The position numbers and the translations under genes are program-made. Positions 42,462 to 51,134 of a stretch of 64,000 bases of DNA are shown here, in pieces. The stretch spans positions 1-64,000 of the forward strand of contig NZ_JAPDRA010000007.1 in assembly GCF_026013525.1 (NCBI RefSeq). The letters run 5' to 3'. Under the pieces are notes generated by a model. It saw only the letters and a program-made list of their open reading frames with translations. It was not told where the DNA came from and ran no database searches. How positions within the stretch are numbered: the first letter of the stretch is position 1; every line of letters begins with the position of its first letter. The DNA is from Sphingomonas canadensis (GTDB lineage: Bacteria; Pseudomonadota; Alphaproteobacteria; Sphingomonadales; Sphingomonadaceae).

Positions 42462-44555
42462 ATGTTGCGCCAGTACGAGCTTGTGGACAGGGTGTTGAGC
42501 TATGACCCGGAGGCCGATGAGGCCCTGCTCAACCGCGCCTATGTCTTCTCGGTCAACGCGCATGGCCATCAGAAGCGGGCGAGCGGCGACCCCTATTTCA
42601 GCCACCCGATCGAGGTGGCGGGCATCCTGACCGACCTACACCTGGACGGCGAGACCATCGCCACCGCGATCCTGCACGATACGATCGAGGACACGGTGGC
42701 CACGCTGCCCGAGATCGAGAGCAAGTTCGGCGCCAGCATCGCGCGGATGGTGGACGGCGTCACCAAGCTCTCCAAGATCGAGGCGCAGAGCGAGAGCGAG
42801 CGCGCCGCGGAGAACCTGCGCAAGTTCCTGCTGGCGATGTCGGACGATATCCGCGTGCTGCTGGTCAAGCTGGCCGACCGGCTGCACAACATGCGCACGC
42901 TCCACTTCATCAAGAAGCCGGAGAAGCGCAAGCGCATCGCCCGCGAGACGATGGACATCTATGCCCCGCTCGCCGAGCGGATCGGCATGTACGAGTTCAT
43001 GAAGGAGATGCAGAGCCTGGCCTTCCGCGAGCTGGAACCGGAGGCCTATGAATCGATCACCCGGCGGCTGGATTCGCTGAAGGTCGAGGGCGAGGACCGC
43101 ATCGCGAAGATCGCGTCGGGGCTGAAGCTGCTCCTTTCCCGCGGCGGGATCGACGCCGAGGTGACGGGGCGCGAGAAACATCCCTATTCGATCTGGAAGA
43201 AGATGTCCGAGCGCCATGTGAGCCTGGAACAGCTTTCGGACGTCATGGCCTTCCGCGCGATCGTGGACAGCGAGGAGGAATGTTATCGCGCGCTGGGGAT
43301 CATCCACCGGCGCTGGCCGATGGTGCCGGGGCGGTTCAAGGATTACATCTCCACGCCGAAGCGCAACGGATACCGTTCGCTGCACACCAGCATCATCCAC
43401 GCCGCCGACACGCGCATCGAGATCCAGATCCGCACGCGCGACATGCACGCCCAGGCCGAATATGGCCTGGCCGCGCATTGGGCGTACAAGCACGGCACGC
43501 TGCGCCCCGACACGCAGGTGAGCTGGATCCGCGACCTGGTGGAGATCCTGGACCAGGCCGAAAGCCCGGAGGAGCTGCTCGAACATACCAAGATGGCGAT
43601 GTACCAGGACCGGATCTTCGCCTTCACGCCGAAGGGCGAGCTGATCCAGCTTCCCAAGGGATCGACGCCGATCGACTTCGCCTATGCCGTCCATTCGAAC
43701 CTGGGCGATCAGGCGGTGGGCGCGAAGGTGAACGGCCGCGTCGTGCCGCTGCGCACCGAGATCCAGCAGGGCGACCAGGTGCAGATCCTGCGATCCAAGG
43801 CGCAGCAGCCGCAGGCCAACTGGCTGAACTTCGCGATCACCGGAAAGGCACGCGCGGCGATCCGCCGCCACCTGCGCCACAAGGAGCGCGAGGAGACGGT
43901 GAAGCTGGGGCGCAAGCTGTACGAAGACCTGATCGCGCGGCTGCCCACCCCCGCCGGCCCCGATGCGCTGGCGGATGCGCTGCGCCGGTTGAACCTGGAG
44001 GACGAACCCGCGCTGATGGAGGCGATCGCGCGCCGCAAGCTGACCGACGCGCAGGTGCTGGAAGCGGTGATGCCGGGATCGTCCGAGGGCGTGGATCACG
44101 CCCCGCTGGAAGAGGCGCAGGTGCAGGCCATCGACATCAAGGGGCTGACCCCCGGCGTGGCCTTCACGCTTTCCGAATGCTGCCGCCCCGTGCCTGGCGA
44201 CCGGATCGTGGGCCTGCGCCGCCCCGGCGAGCCGATCGAGGTCCACGCGATCGATTGCCCGACGCTGCCCGAGGACGGCGAGGCCGACTGGGTGGACCTG
44301 ACCTGGGGCGACAAGGCCGAGGGCGGCGTGGCGCGCATCGCCGTGACGCTGAAGAACGAGCCCGGCGCGCTGGGCGCGGTGGCGACGCTGATCGGCCAGC
44401 ACAAGGCCAACATCCTGGGCCTGCGGCTGGACAACCGCGACACCACCTTCCACCTCAACACGATCGATCTTGAGGTGCGCAACGTGCAGCATCTGATGCG
44501 CCTGCTGGCCGCGCTGCGCGCCGCCGACGCGGTGAACTCGGCCGAGCGGGTTTAG
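42462..44555 (+). CDS. spoT: bifunctional (p)ppGpp synthetase/hydrolase, RelA/SpoT family
   Basis: 697 aa from MLRQYELVDRVL; upstream in-frame codons overlap the lipoprotein's 5' region. Hydrolase HD domain intact: FSHPIEVAGI (His48) and AILHDTIEDTVAT (His72-Asp73), then LVKLADRLHNMRTL. Synthetase domain intact: GRFKDYISTPKRNGYRSLHTSI and EIQIRTRDMHAQAEYGLAAHWAYKHG. TGS domain (RIFAFTPKGELIQLPKGSTPIDFAYAVHS), then a zinc-finger-like region with ECCRPVPGDRIVGLRR and a C-terminal ACT domain (VTLKNEPGALGAVATLIGQ). Single long RSH as in alphaproteobacteria. Cytoplasmic; probably monocistronic. Confidence 0.97.
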   Translation: MLRQYELVDRVLSYDPEADEALLNRAYVFSVNAHGHQKRASGDPYFSHPIEVAGILTDLHLDGETIATAILHDTIEDTVATLPEIESKFGASIARMVDGVTKLSKIEAQSESERAAENLRKFLLAMSDDIRVLLVKLADRLHNMRTLHFIKKPEKRKRIARETMDIYAPLAERIGMYEFMKEMQSLAFRELEPEAYESITRRLDSLKVEGEDRIAKIASGLKLLLSRGGIDAEVTGREKHPYSIWKKMSERHVSLEQLSDVMAFRAIVDSEEECYRALGIIHRRWPMVPGRFKDYISTPKRNGYRSLHTSIIHAADTRIEIQIRTRDMHAQAEYGLAAHWAYKHGTLRPDTQVSWIRDLVEILDQAESPEELLEHTKMAMYQDRIFAFTPKGELIQLPKGSTPIDFAYAVHSNLGDQAVGAKVNGRVVPLRTEIQQGDQVQILRSKAQQPQANWLNFAITGKARAAIRRHLRHKEREETVKLGRKLYEDLIARLPTPAGPDALADALRRLNLEDEPALMEAIARRKLTDAQVLEAVMPGSSEGVDHAPLEEAQVQAIDIKGLTPGVAFTLSECCRPVPGDRIVGLRRPGEPIEVHAIDCPTLPEDGEADWVDLTWGDKAEGGVARIAVTLKNEPGALGAVATLIGQHKANILGLRLDNRDTTFHLNTIDLEVRNVQHLMRLLAALRAADAVNSAERV

Positions 44556-44574
44556 CGCCCGCCCGGCCGGGGCG

Positions 44575-45564
44575 TCAGCGCGTGGCGCCGTCGATCAGCT
44601 TGCGGGCCTCGGCGATCGCGGCGGCTTCGGCGGTCTTGCCCGCCTGCACGGCATCGGCCAGCTCCAGCAGCCTGGCGGAGATCACCGTGCCGGCCTGTGC
44701 CTCCTCGGCCACGCGAATGCCCTTCTTCGCCGCGCCCACGCGATCCCATTCGGCGCGCACCGCCGCCCAATAGCCCTTGGTCGCCGCCCAGTAATCGTCG
44801 GCGGCCTTCACCTCATATCCGTCGAAGCGGGTGTAGGTGTTGAGGACATATTCCTGGACCACCGGCTCCAGCTTGCCGGCGAACAGGCCCATCTTGGTGT
44901 TGTCCTGCCAATGGACCCAGCCGGTGGGCGTGGGCTGGTGGCGGTTGATCGAGAGATAGCGGTCATAGACCGGCCCGCGCACCGCATCGCGCCGGGCAAG
45001 GGGACGCCAGGTCCAGCTCGATCGCCAGCGCCGCACGCCGCCCACCGTTTCCCAGATGCCCCAGCCGGCGTAGCGGGGGCTGTCGTCCACCTGCCACACG
45101 GTCTGCGACCAGGCGCCCTTGCGCTGCGCCTCGGGCACGTCCTTCCAGGTCCATGCCCCCTGCCCGTCATAGCCGAGCACGCGGGCGGGCTCATATTCCC
45201 AGTCCTGGCGCCAGTGCTTGATGACATGCGCGGCGCCGTCGATCGTCACCACCAGCAGGTGCTGGAGGACGATGCGGCGCCCGCTGTCTTCGATCACGCG
45301 GACCGATTCATAGCCGCCGGAGATCTTGCGATCGATCGGCGTATAGTCGCCGCGCCAGGCGGTCGCCTCCTGCATGTCGAAGCGGACCTTGTAATTGCCC
45401 GCCATCGCCAGGATGCCGGCGCGATCGGTCTCGAACGATGCGGTCTGGCGCGCGGGCGCCTGGGCCGCGGCCGGAGCGGCGGGCAGCGCGAGCGCGAGCG
45501 CGAGCGGCGGCAGCACGGCCGCGGACAGCGCCGCGGTCAGGGTCCAACTCATGGTCTTCATCAT
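44575..45564 (-). CDS. DUF6607-family secreted protein
   Basis: 329 aa from MMKTMSWTL with GGAGGAAC just upstream. Signal peptide to about residue 35 (ALALALPAAPAAAQ). Mature segment matches DUF6607: ILAMAGNYKVRFDMQEATAWRGDYTPIDRKISGGYESVRVIED, LQHLLVV, VIKHWRQDWEYEPARVLGYDGQGAWTWKDVPEAQRKGAWSQTVWQVDDSPRYAG and WVHWQDNTKMGLF. Function unknown; in this and, as I recall, many genomes it sits beside a TonB receptor. Only 11 bp separate it from the upstream receptor gene, so they are one operon, perhaps a periplasmic heme/iron-handling partner (inference). Confidence 0.88.
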   Translation of the reverse strand: MMKTMSWTLTAALSAAVLPPLALALALPAAPAAAQAPARQTASFETDRAGILAMAGNYKVRFDMQEATAWRGDYTPIDRKISGGYESVRVIEDSGRRIVLQHLLVVTIDGAAHVIKHWRQDWEYEPARVLGYDGQGAWTWKDVPEAQRKGAWSQTVWQVDDSPRYAGWGIWETVGGVRRWRSSWTWRPLARRDAVRGPVYDRYLSINRHQPTPTGWVHWQDNTKMGLFAGKLEPVVQEYVLNTYTRFDGYEVKAADDYWAATKGYWAAVRAEWDRVGAAKKGIRVAEEAQAGTVISARLLELADAVQAGKTAEAAAIAEARKLIDGATR

Positions 45565-45575
45565 GTTCCTCCGGA

Positions 45576-47783
45576 TCAGAAGCGGTAGCTGATCGAGACG
45601 CTGCCGTTGCGCCCCGGCTGGGTGTAGGCATCCTTGACGGTCGAGGTGTCGGAGAGCCCGCGCACGTCGTTCCACCAGGCATATTTGCGATCGGTGATGT
45701 TGAAGATGCCCGCACGCAGCGTGAGCGCCTCGGTCACCTTGAAGAAGGCGGTGGCATCCAGGATGGTGAAGGCCCCGGGCCGGTAGCAGGCGCCGGTGCA
45801 GAGCCCGGTGGTGTCCTCCAGCGGCTTGCGCGCCGAATGGGTGACGACCAACTGGCCGCCGAAGCGCCCGCCCGGATCGCGCCAGCCCGCGCCCGCGACC
45901 AGCTTCACCGGATCGACCGAGGAGAGCGGCGATTTGGCCCCGCTGGGATCGATCACGTCGCCATCGGCATAGGACAGCGCGAGATTGGCGGTGAAGCCCG
46001 CCGCGGTGTTGACCGAAGCACGCAGCTCGACGCCCGATACCTCGGCACGGTCCAGGTTGACGAATTGATAGACGGCGGGATCGGCGGGGGTGAAGCTCCC
46101 GCTCACCACCTCCTGCGAGATGAAGTCGTCATAGTCGGCGTGGAAACCGGTCAGGTCCACGCTGAAGATATCGTCGGCATAGCGGATGCCGCCTTCGAAG
46201 CTGCGGCTCCGCTCCGGCCCCAGATTGGGGTTGGGCGCGGAGGTATAGCCGAAGGCCAGGTTCTCGAAGAACTGGTTGACCTGGCTGGGCTCGGGCGCCT
46301 TGAAGCCCTGACCATAGCTGCCGAGCAGGCGGAACCCGCCGCCGAGCCGCACCACCGCGCCGAGCTTCGGCGACAGTCGCGATCCCGATTGCGCGGCGCC
46401 GGCGAAGCTCGGCAGCAGCGCATCGTTCTGCGGCTCCAGATCATACCAGTCGAGCCGCAGCGCCGGATAGAGCGTGACCGGGCCGATCGCGATCTCGTCC
46501 GCCACGAACAGGCCGGCGAGCGCATAGTCGGTCTCCGGGAAGGCGCGCGTCGGGAAGGTCTCGCCCGCCGGCGGCACCACCCCGTCGCGCAGGCCGCGCT
46601 GACGGGTGAAGCTGATGTCGCCGCCGATCACCAGCCGGTGCGTGGCGGCACCGGTGGCGAACCCGCTGCGCAGCTCGCCCGACACGCCGTAGACGCGGTT
46701 CTCGAAGGTGTTGAGCCGCTCGCGATCGGCGGCGGGCGTGCGGTCCTCATCGGTGAACTGCACGTCCTCCGCATCCTGCCAATAGACGCCGAGCCGGGCG
46801 AAATCGATCGCGCCCGATCCTTCCCAGCTCCAGTCGGCGGCGATGCGCTTGCGCTCGCCGGTGTCGCGCGCCTGGAGAAGGTCCACCGTCGCGCTGCGGC
46901 CGGTGAGCACATCGGTGAACAGATGCGTGTCGAGATATTCGCCGGTCAGCCGCAGCTTGTGGCCGCCGCCGGGCTGGAACACGAGGCGGCCGAGCACCGC
47001 GTTGGACCGTCCGTCCTGCGGGTTGGGCTGGGTGCGCGCCGATCCGGTGCCGCCCACGGTGCCCTTGTTGTCCAGCTCGCCATAGTCGCGCCGCGTATAG
47101 GCGACCATGCCCGACAGCGCGCCGCCGCCCGCCGCGAGCACCGCCGTCTCCGCGAACTCGTCGTCGGAGCTGGCATAGGCTGCGCGGACGAGCCCGCCGA
47201 TGCTGCCGCCATCGAGCAGGTCCGCGGGATCGCTGGTGATGAAGCTGACCACGCCCGACAGGCCGTCGCTGCCGTAGAGCGCGGATGCGGGGCCGCGCAG
47301 GATCTCGACCGACTTGACCAGGCCCAGATCGACGTAATCGCCGCGCCCCGCGCTCTGCGCCCCGAAGGTGAAGCCGTCGGGCACGCGCACGCCATCCACC
47401 TGGATCAGCACGCGGTTGCCGCCGATGCCGCGGATCACGAAGCCCTCGTTCCCCGCGCGGCCGGTGACGCCCAGCGCGGCGCCGAAGCGCGCCGGCTGGC
47501 GCGGCACGCTGACGCCCGGCTCGAAGCGGACCAGGTCCTTGATGTCGGTCGCCAGTTCGTCGGCGATGCGTTGCTCGTCGATCACGGTGACGGTGGCGGG
47601 CGCGTCCTGCACCGCGACCGGCTGGCGCGTGGCGGTGACGGTGATCGTCACCTTGTCGCCTTCGCTGTCGCCGCCGGCATCCTGTGCCAACACCGGTCCC
47701 GCCAGCGCGAGCGACGCCAGCGCCGCCCCCGCCATCAGCCGCGCGCGGCCTCTCCCGTCCCTTGCCGTAAGCCGATACCGCAT
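45576..47783 (-). CDS. TonB-dependent receptor, hemoglobin/transferrin/lactoferrin-type
   Basis: 735 aa from MRYRLTARDG. Signal peptide ends near GPVLAQD. TonB box KVTITVTATRQP, plug with VSVPRQPARFGAALGVTGRAGNEGFVIRGIGGNRVLIQVDGVRVPDGFTFG and VEILRGPASALYGSDGLSGVVSF. Barrel with the FRAP/NPNL-like pair of heme receptors (YGQGFKAPEPSQ and NPNLGPERSRSFEGG) and a terminal YRF. Between those two motifs there is no His, although characterised heme receptors such as HemR carry one, so heme is plausible but not certain. A Fur-like inverted repeat lies 13-37 bp upstream of the ATG. Followed at 11 bp by DUF6607. Confidence 0.92.
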   Translation of the reverse strand: MRYRLTARDGRGRARLMAGAALASLALAGPVLAQDAGGDSEGDKVTITVTATRQPVAVQDAPATVTVIDEQRIADELATDIKDLVRFEPGVSVPRQPARFGAALGVTGRAGNEGFVIRGIGGNRVLIQVDGVRVPDGFTFGAQSAGRGDYVDLGLVKSVEILRGPASALYGSDGLSGVVSFITSDPADLLDGGSIGGLVRAAYASSDDEFAETAVLAAGGGALSGMVAYTRRDYGELDNKGTVGGTGSARTQPNPQDGRSNAVLGRLVFQPGGGHKLRLTGEYLDTHLFTDVLTGRSATVDLLQARDTGERKRIAADWSWEGSGAIDFARLGVYWQDAEDVQFTDEDRTPAADRERLNTFENRVYGVSGELRSGFATGAATHRLVIGGDISFTRQRGLRDGVVPPAGETFPTRAFPETDYALAGLFVADEIAIGPVTLYPALRLDWYDLEPQNDALLPSFAGAAQSGSRLSPKLGAVVRLGGGFRLLGSYGQGFKAPEPSQVNQFFENLAFGYTSAPNPNLGPERSRSFEGGIRYADDIFSVDLTGFHADYDDFISQEVVSGSFTPADPAVYQFVNLDRAEVSGVELRASVNTAAGFTANLALSYADGDVIDPSGAKSPLSSVDPVKLVAGAGWRDPGGRFGGQLVVTHSARKPLEDTTGLCTGACYRPGAFTILDATAFFKVTEALTLRAGIFNITDRKYAWWNDVRGLSDTSTVKDAYTQPGRNGSVSISYRF

Positions 47784-47795
47784 TGCCGATCCCCT

Positions 47796-47820
47796 GCTAT
47801 TGATTCTGACTCGCAATAGC
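47796..47820. promoter_or_regulatory. Fur-like inverted repeat upstream of iron/heme-type receptor
   Basis: GCTATTG (47796-47802) and CAATAGC (47814-47820) are perfect complements around ATTCTGACTCG. The minus-strand core ATTGCGAGTCAGAATCAAT resembles an alphaproteobacterial Fur box. It lies 13-37 bp upstream of the receptor ATG, so a bound repressor would block transcription or the early leader. Confidence 0.5.
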
Positions 47821-48061
47821 GACTCATGAAACGGAACGTCAAGCGGCGGACCGGAATCCGCGGAATTCACGGTTCAAGGCATTGATTGGGATATGTATTT
47901 TTTACGAGCGCGCACGCGATGGGGCGGCTCTGGGGCGCTTCAGAGCGCGGTGGCGGGCGCCGGATCGACTGCCCCGGGCGGCCGGTTTTCCGGCCCGGCG
48001 GACCCGCTGCGGCCCGCGATACGGCGCCGGCAAGGGCGCGGCTGGGGGTGAGGCCCGGATG

Positions 48062-48090
48062 GGGGCCGCGACGTCATCCGCCGCGGCCCC
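48062..48090 (-). terminator. U-poor terminator hairpin after TonB receptor
   Basis: GGGGCCGCG and CGCGGCCCC form a 9-bp perfect stem (48082-48090 with 48062-48070) around an 11-base loop, 14 bp after the receptor stop. No T run follows. Confidence 0.55.
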
Positions 48091-48103
48091 GCAACCGGCT
48101 TCG

Positions 48104-50908
48104 TCAGAAGTTGAAGCGGATACCGCCGCTGTAGCGGCGCCCGAAACGCTCCCATTCGATCGTCTGCGCTTCGCTGCTCGCCGTGGGGATGCCCTGCGCC
48201 GTGAGCATGCCCGCCGGATCGGAGAAGCGGCGGCCCGGCTGGTTCAGCAGGTTGGTCGCGTCGAAATAGATTTCGAAATTCGGCGTGACCGCATAGCGCG
48301 CCGAGAAATCCATCTCTTCGTCGCCCGCCCAATAGGTGTCGCCGGCGTCGGTCAGGTCGTCGGCGATACCGTCCAGCCACTTGCTGCGGCTCTGGTACTG
48401 GAGGCGCAGCGACAGACCGTACTTCTCGTAATAGGCGCCCACGTTGTAGACGAGGTCCGAGGTGCCCGGCAGCCGGACCTTGCGGGCCGGAACGCCCGGA
48501 ACCGCGGGCTTGGTCACCTTGCTGTCGTTCAGCGTCACGTTGGCGCTGATGCCGAAGCCGCCCATCCAGCCCGGCAGGCCGAGCGTGTCGGTCCACGGCT
48601 CGAGCTGAAGCTGCGCGGCCGCTTCCATGCCGAACACCCGGCCGTTGCCGCCATTGGTGATGCCGGAGAAGTCATAGTCCGAACGATCGATGCCGTTGCT
48701 GTCCAGCGCGTTCGATCCGAACTTGCGCGTCTGGCGGTACAGCACGTCCTCCACCTTCTTGTAGAAGGCGCCGACCATCAGATAGCCCTGCGGCTCGACA
48801 TACCATTCGAAATAGGTGTCGATGCCATAGGCGCGCTCGGGCTTCACCGCCGGATTGCCGCCGGAGATCGTGCCGTTGGTGTCGTTCACCACCACGTTCG
48901 GGCGGAGCTGGTCGTAATCGGCCCGCGCCGCGCCGCTGTTGAACGAAACGCGCAGCTTCTTCGAATCGTCCAGGTTGTAGTTCACGTGCAGGCTGGGGAA
49001 GGCCAGCGTCTGCTCTGCCTCCGCGGTCACCAGGCCGGTGGTCGACGCGATCGTCGCCACGGCGATGCCGCGGTTCTTGACGTGCTCCACGCGCACGCCG
49101 CCGACCAGCGAACCCCAGTCATATTTCAGCGTGCCCATCGCGAAGCCGGCCAGCACCTGCTCGCGCACGTCATAGTTGTTCGCGGTGTTGGGCGCGAAGG
49201 CGAAGTTCGCCCGCGCCGCCTCGGCCGCCGCGCGCATCTTGTCGGTGTCGAAATAGCGGAAGGTATAGCCCATCGCGATCTTGCCCAGGAACGGCTGGTC
49301 GAGCGAGAACAGGTTATAGTCGGTGGGCATGCCGATCGTCGCGAACTGCGGCGCGGTGTTCAGCGTGATCTGCTTCTCGTCGGCCACCTTGGTGCGCTGA
49401 TCGAACTGGAAGCCCAGCTTGAACGTGGCGTCCGCGCCCAGGAAGCTGGTCTCGCGGGCGACGACCAGCTTGCCGGTATAGGCCTTGGTCGTGTCGATCG
49501 CGTCCAGGATGGTGAGCGACGACAGCGGCTTGGTGAAGCTGTCGATCGCGGTGACGGGCGTGCCCGCCTGATAGCGCGTCGGTCCGCTGAGCTGGAGCGT
49601 CGTGTAGAGATTCAGGCGCGAATAGTTCGGATCGCTGAAATCATAGGCGACGGTGGGGCGCAGCGTGCGCGTGCTGGGGCTGTCCCAGCTCGCCTCGCCG
49701 ACGACCGAGCGATCGTCCTTCGATTCGGTGTAGTTGCCCAGCCACTTCAGCTCCCAGCCGTCGCCGAAGCTGTGGCTGCCCTCGATCGTGTTGGTGAAGA
49801 TCGATTGGCGGAATGCGCGCAGCGTCGAGCGCTGGCGGATGTCGATGCCATAGATCACGCCCTTCTGCGGCGTGTTGCCGATGCAGACGTCGGCATAGCC
49901 GGTGTTGGTGGGGGTGGGGTTCACCGCGATGGTGCAGGCGGCCGAGCTGTTCGACAGGTCCGACTGGCGATCGTCGAGGTCGAAGCGATAATTGTCGCGC
50001 GCCTCGTCGTCCATGAAGATGGTGTAGATCGAACGCAGCGAAATGCTGTTGTCCGCATCGGGCCGCCAATCGAGCCGGCCCGAGACCGACCAGTTCTTGC
50101 GGGTGAGGCGGTACAGCTTGTTCTCGGTCTCCTGCGCCCAGAAGCGGCTTTCCCAGCCGGGGCGCTGATCCTGGCTCACGCGCTCGTAATCGGTCTCGAA
50201 ATTGTCGGTGACCATCGCGCGCTGGAAATAGGAGCCGGACACCAGCACGCCGACCTCGCCCACGCCCGTATCGAAACGGTCGGACAGGACCAGCGAGCCT
50301 TCATACTGCTTGCGCTCGCCCAGTTCGGCGATGCCGAAGCCCGCCTTGCCCGCCGCGTGGAAGCCCTTGTAGTCGAACGCCGAGCGCGTGATCACGTTCA
50401 CATTGCCGGCGACGGTCTCGCCCGGCATGTCCGGCGTCACCGCCTTGGAAACGATGATCTGCGACGCGATCGCGGAGGGGACCGAGTCGAAGCGCGCATC
50501 GCGGCCCTCGGGGCTCACCACGTTGATGCCGTCGAACGACAGGGTGGTCCAATAATTGGGCGCGCCGCGCAGGCTGATGTAGCGCGCCTGGCCCTGATCG
50601 CGCTCCACGGCGACGCCCGGAAGGCGGCTGGTGGCCTGGGCGATGTTCTGGTCCGGCAGGCGGCCCACGCCGTCCGACGCGGCGACGGCGACCAGCGAAT
50701 CGGTGTTGCGCTGCACGTCGAGCGCGGCGGCCTCGGACTCCGCGATCGGGCGCGATCCGGTCACGACGATCGTGCCGTCCTCTTCCTCGCCCGCCGGGGC
50801 GTCCTGCGCATGAGCCGGCATCGCCAGCACCGAAAGGCACACGCCCGCCGCCAGCAGCATACGCAGTTGAGCCCGGCGGCCAGCGCCAGGAGCAGTGATC
50901 GAACGCAT
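48104..50908 (-). CDS. TonB-dependent receptor (Xanthomonas/Caulobacter type)
   Basis: 934 aa. Signal peptide to about residue 34 (MLLAAGVCLSVLAMPAHAQD). TonB box GTIVVTGSRP; plug with SDGVGRLPDQNIAQATSRLPGVAVERDQGQARYISLRGAPNYWTTLSFDGINVVSPEGRDARFDSVPSAIASQIIVSKAVTPDMPGETVAGNVNV, the signature of the TonB-Xanth-Caul subfamily (TIGR01782 type). Barrel contains NPAVKPERAYGIDTYFEWYVEP and DATNLLNQPGRRFS and ends GIRFNF. Members import sugars, metals or other nutrients. Three 11-bp-phased PHO-box-like half-sites are 81-109 bp upstream, suggesting control by phosphate limitation. Ends in a GC hairpin. Confidence 0.95.
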   Translation of the reverse strand: MRSITAPGAGRRAQLRMLLAAGVCLSVLAMPAHAQDAPAGEEEDGTIVVTGSRPIAESEAAALDVQRNTDSLVAVAASDGVGRLPDQNIAQATSRLPGVAVERDQGQARYISLRGAPNYWTTLSFDGINVVSPEGRDARFDSVPSAIASQIIVSKAVTPDMPGETVAGNVNVITRSAFDYKGFHAAGKAGFGIAELGERKQYEGSLVLSDRFDTGVGEVGVLVSGSYFQRAMVTDNFETDYERVSQDQRPGWESRFWAQETENKLYRLTRKNWSVSGRLDWRPDADNSISLRSIYTIFMDDEARDNYRFDLDDRQSDLSNSSAACTIAVNPTPTNTGYADVCIGNTPQKGVIYGIDIRQRSTLRAFRQSIFTNTIEGSHSFGDGWELKWLGNYTESKDDRSVVGEASWDSPSTRTLRPTVAYDFSDPNYSRLNLYTTLQLSGPTRYQAGTPVTAIDSFTKPLSSLTILDAIDTTKAYTGKLVVARETSFLGADATFKLGFQFDQRTKVADEKQITLNTAPQFATIGMPTDYNLFSLDQPFLGKIAMGYTFRYFDTDKMRAAAEAARANFAFAPNTANNYDVREQVLAGFAMGTLKYDWGSLVGGVRVEHVKNRGIAVATIASTTGLVTAEAEQTLAFPSLHVNYNLDDSKKLRVSFNSGAARADYDQLRPNVVVNDTNGTISGGNPAVKPERAYGIDTYFEWYVEPQGYLMVGAFYKKVEDVLYRQTRKFGSNALDSNGIDRSDYDFSGITNGGNGRVFGMEAAAQLQLEPWTDTLGLPGWMGGFGISANVTLNDSKVTKPAVPGVPARKVRLPGTSDLVYNVGAYYEKYGLSLRLQYQSRSKWLDGIADDLTDAGDTYWAGDEEMDFSARYAVTPNFEIYFDATNLLNQPGRRFSDPAGMLTAQGIPTASSEAQTIEWERFGRRYSGGIRFNF

Positions 50909-50988
50909 TGTTAGGACCCCCGATATGGTGTGTCTGATCTGTTGCGAGGGCGCCTAGTTGCGTTTCATTGCGGCGAGATAGATTCCGA

Positions 50989-51017
50989 ATGACGGATCGA
51001 TGACGGTTCCACGACAG
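50989..51017 (-). promoter_or_regulatory. three tandem PHO-box-like half-sites upstream of TonB receptor
   Basis: On the minus strand CTGTCGT (51017-51011), CCGTCAT (51006-51000) and CCGTCAT (50995-50989) repeat every 11 bp with 4-base spacers. The PhoB consensus is CTGTCAT-N4-CTGTCAT. A TATCTC hexamer begins 8 bases after the last half-site, at the spacing expected for a -10 in a PhoB-dependent promoter lacking a -35. The gene at 48104-50908 starts 81 bp further on. Confidence 0.55.
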
Positions 51018-51134
51018 TTCCGGTACGATGTCTATTTGACACACCCGGTTCGGCGCCCCGCCATCCGGCAGTGCAGAGGCCATGCACGATTCCGCGCATG
51101 ACGTGCGCGTGAGACAGCGCTAAAGCGCGCGTCC

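Larger units (their letters stand above)
47784..48103. other. 320-bp intergenic region between two TonB-receptor genes
   Basis: Holds the Fur-like inverted repeat and likely promoter of the 45.6-kb receptor at its left end, and the terminator hairpin of the 48.1-kb receptor at its right end. A small GGCCGG-TTTT-CCGGCC hairpin lies at 47980-47995. I see no gene in it. Confidence 0.6.
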
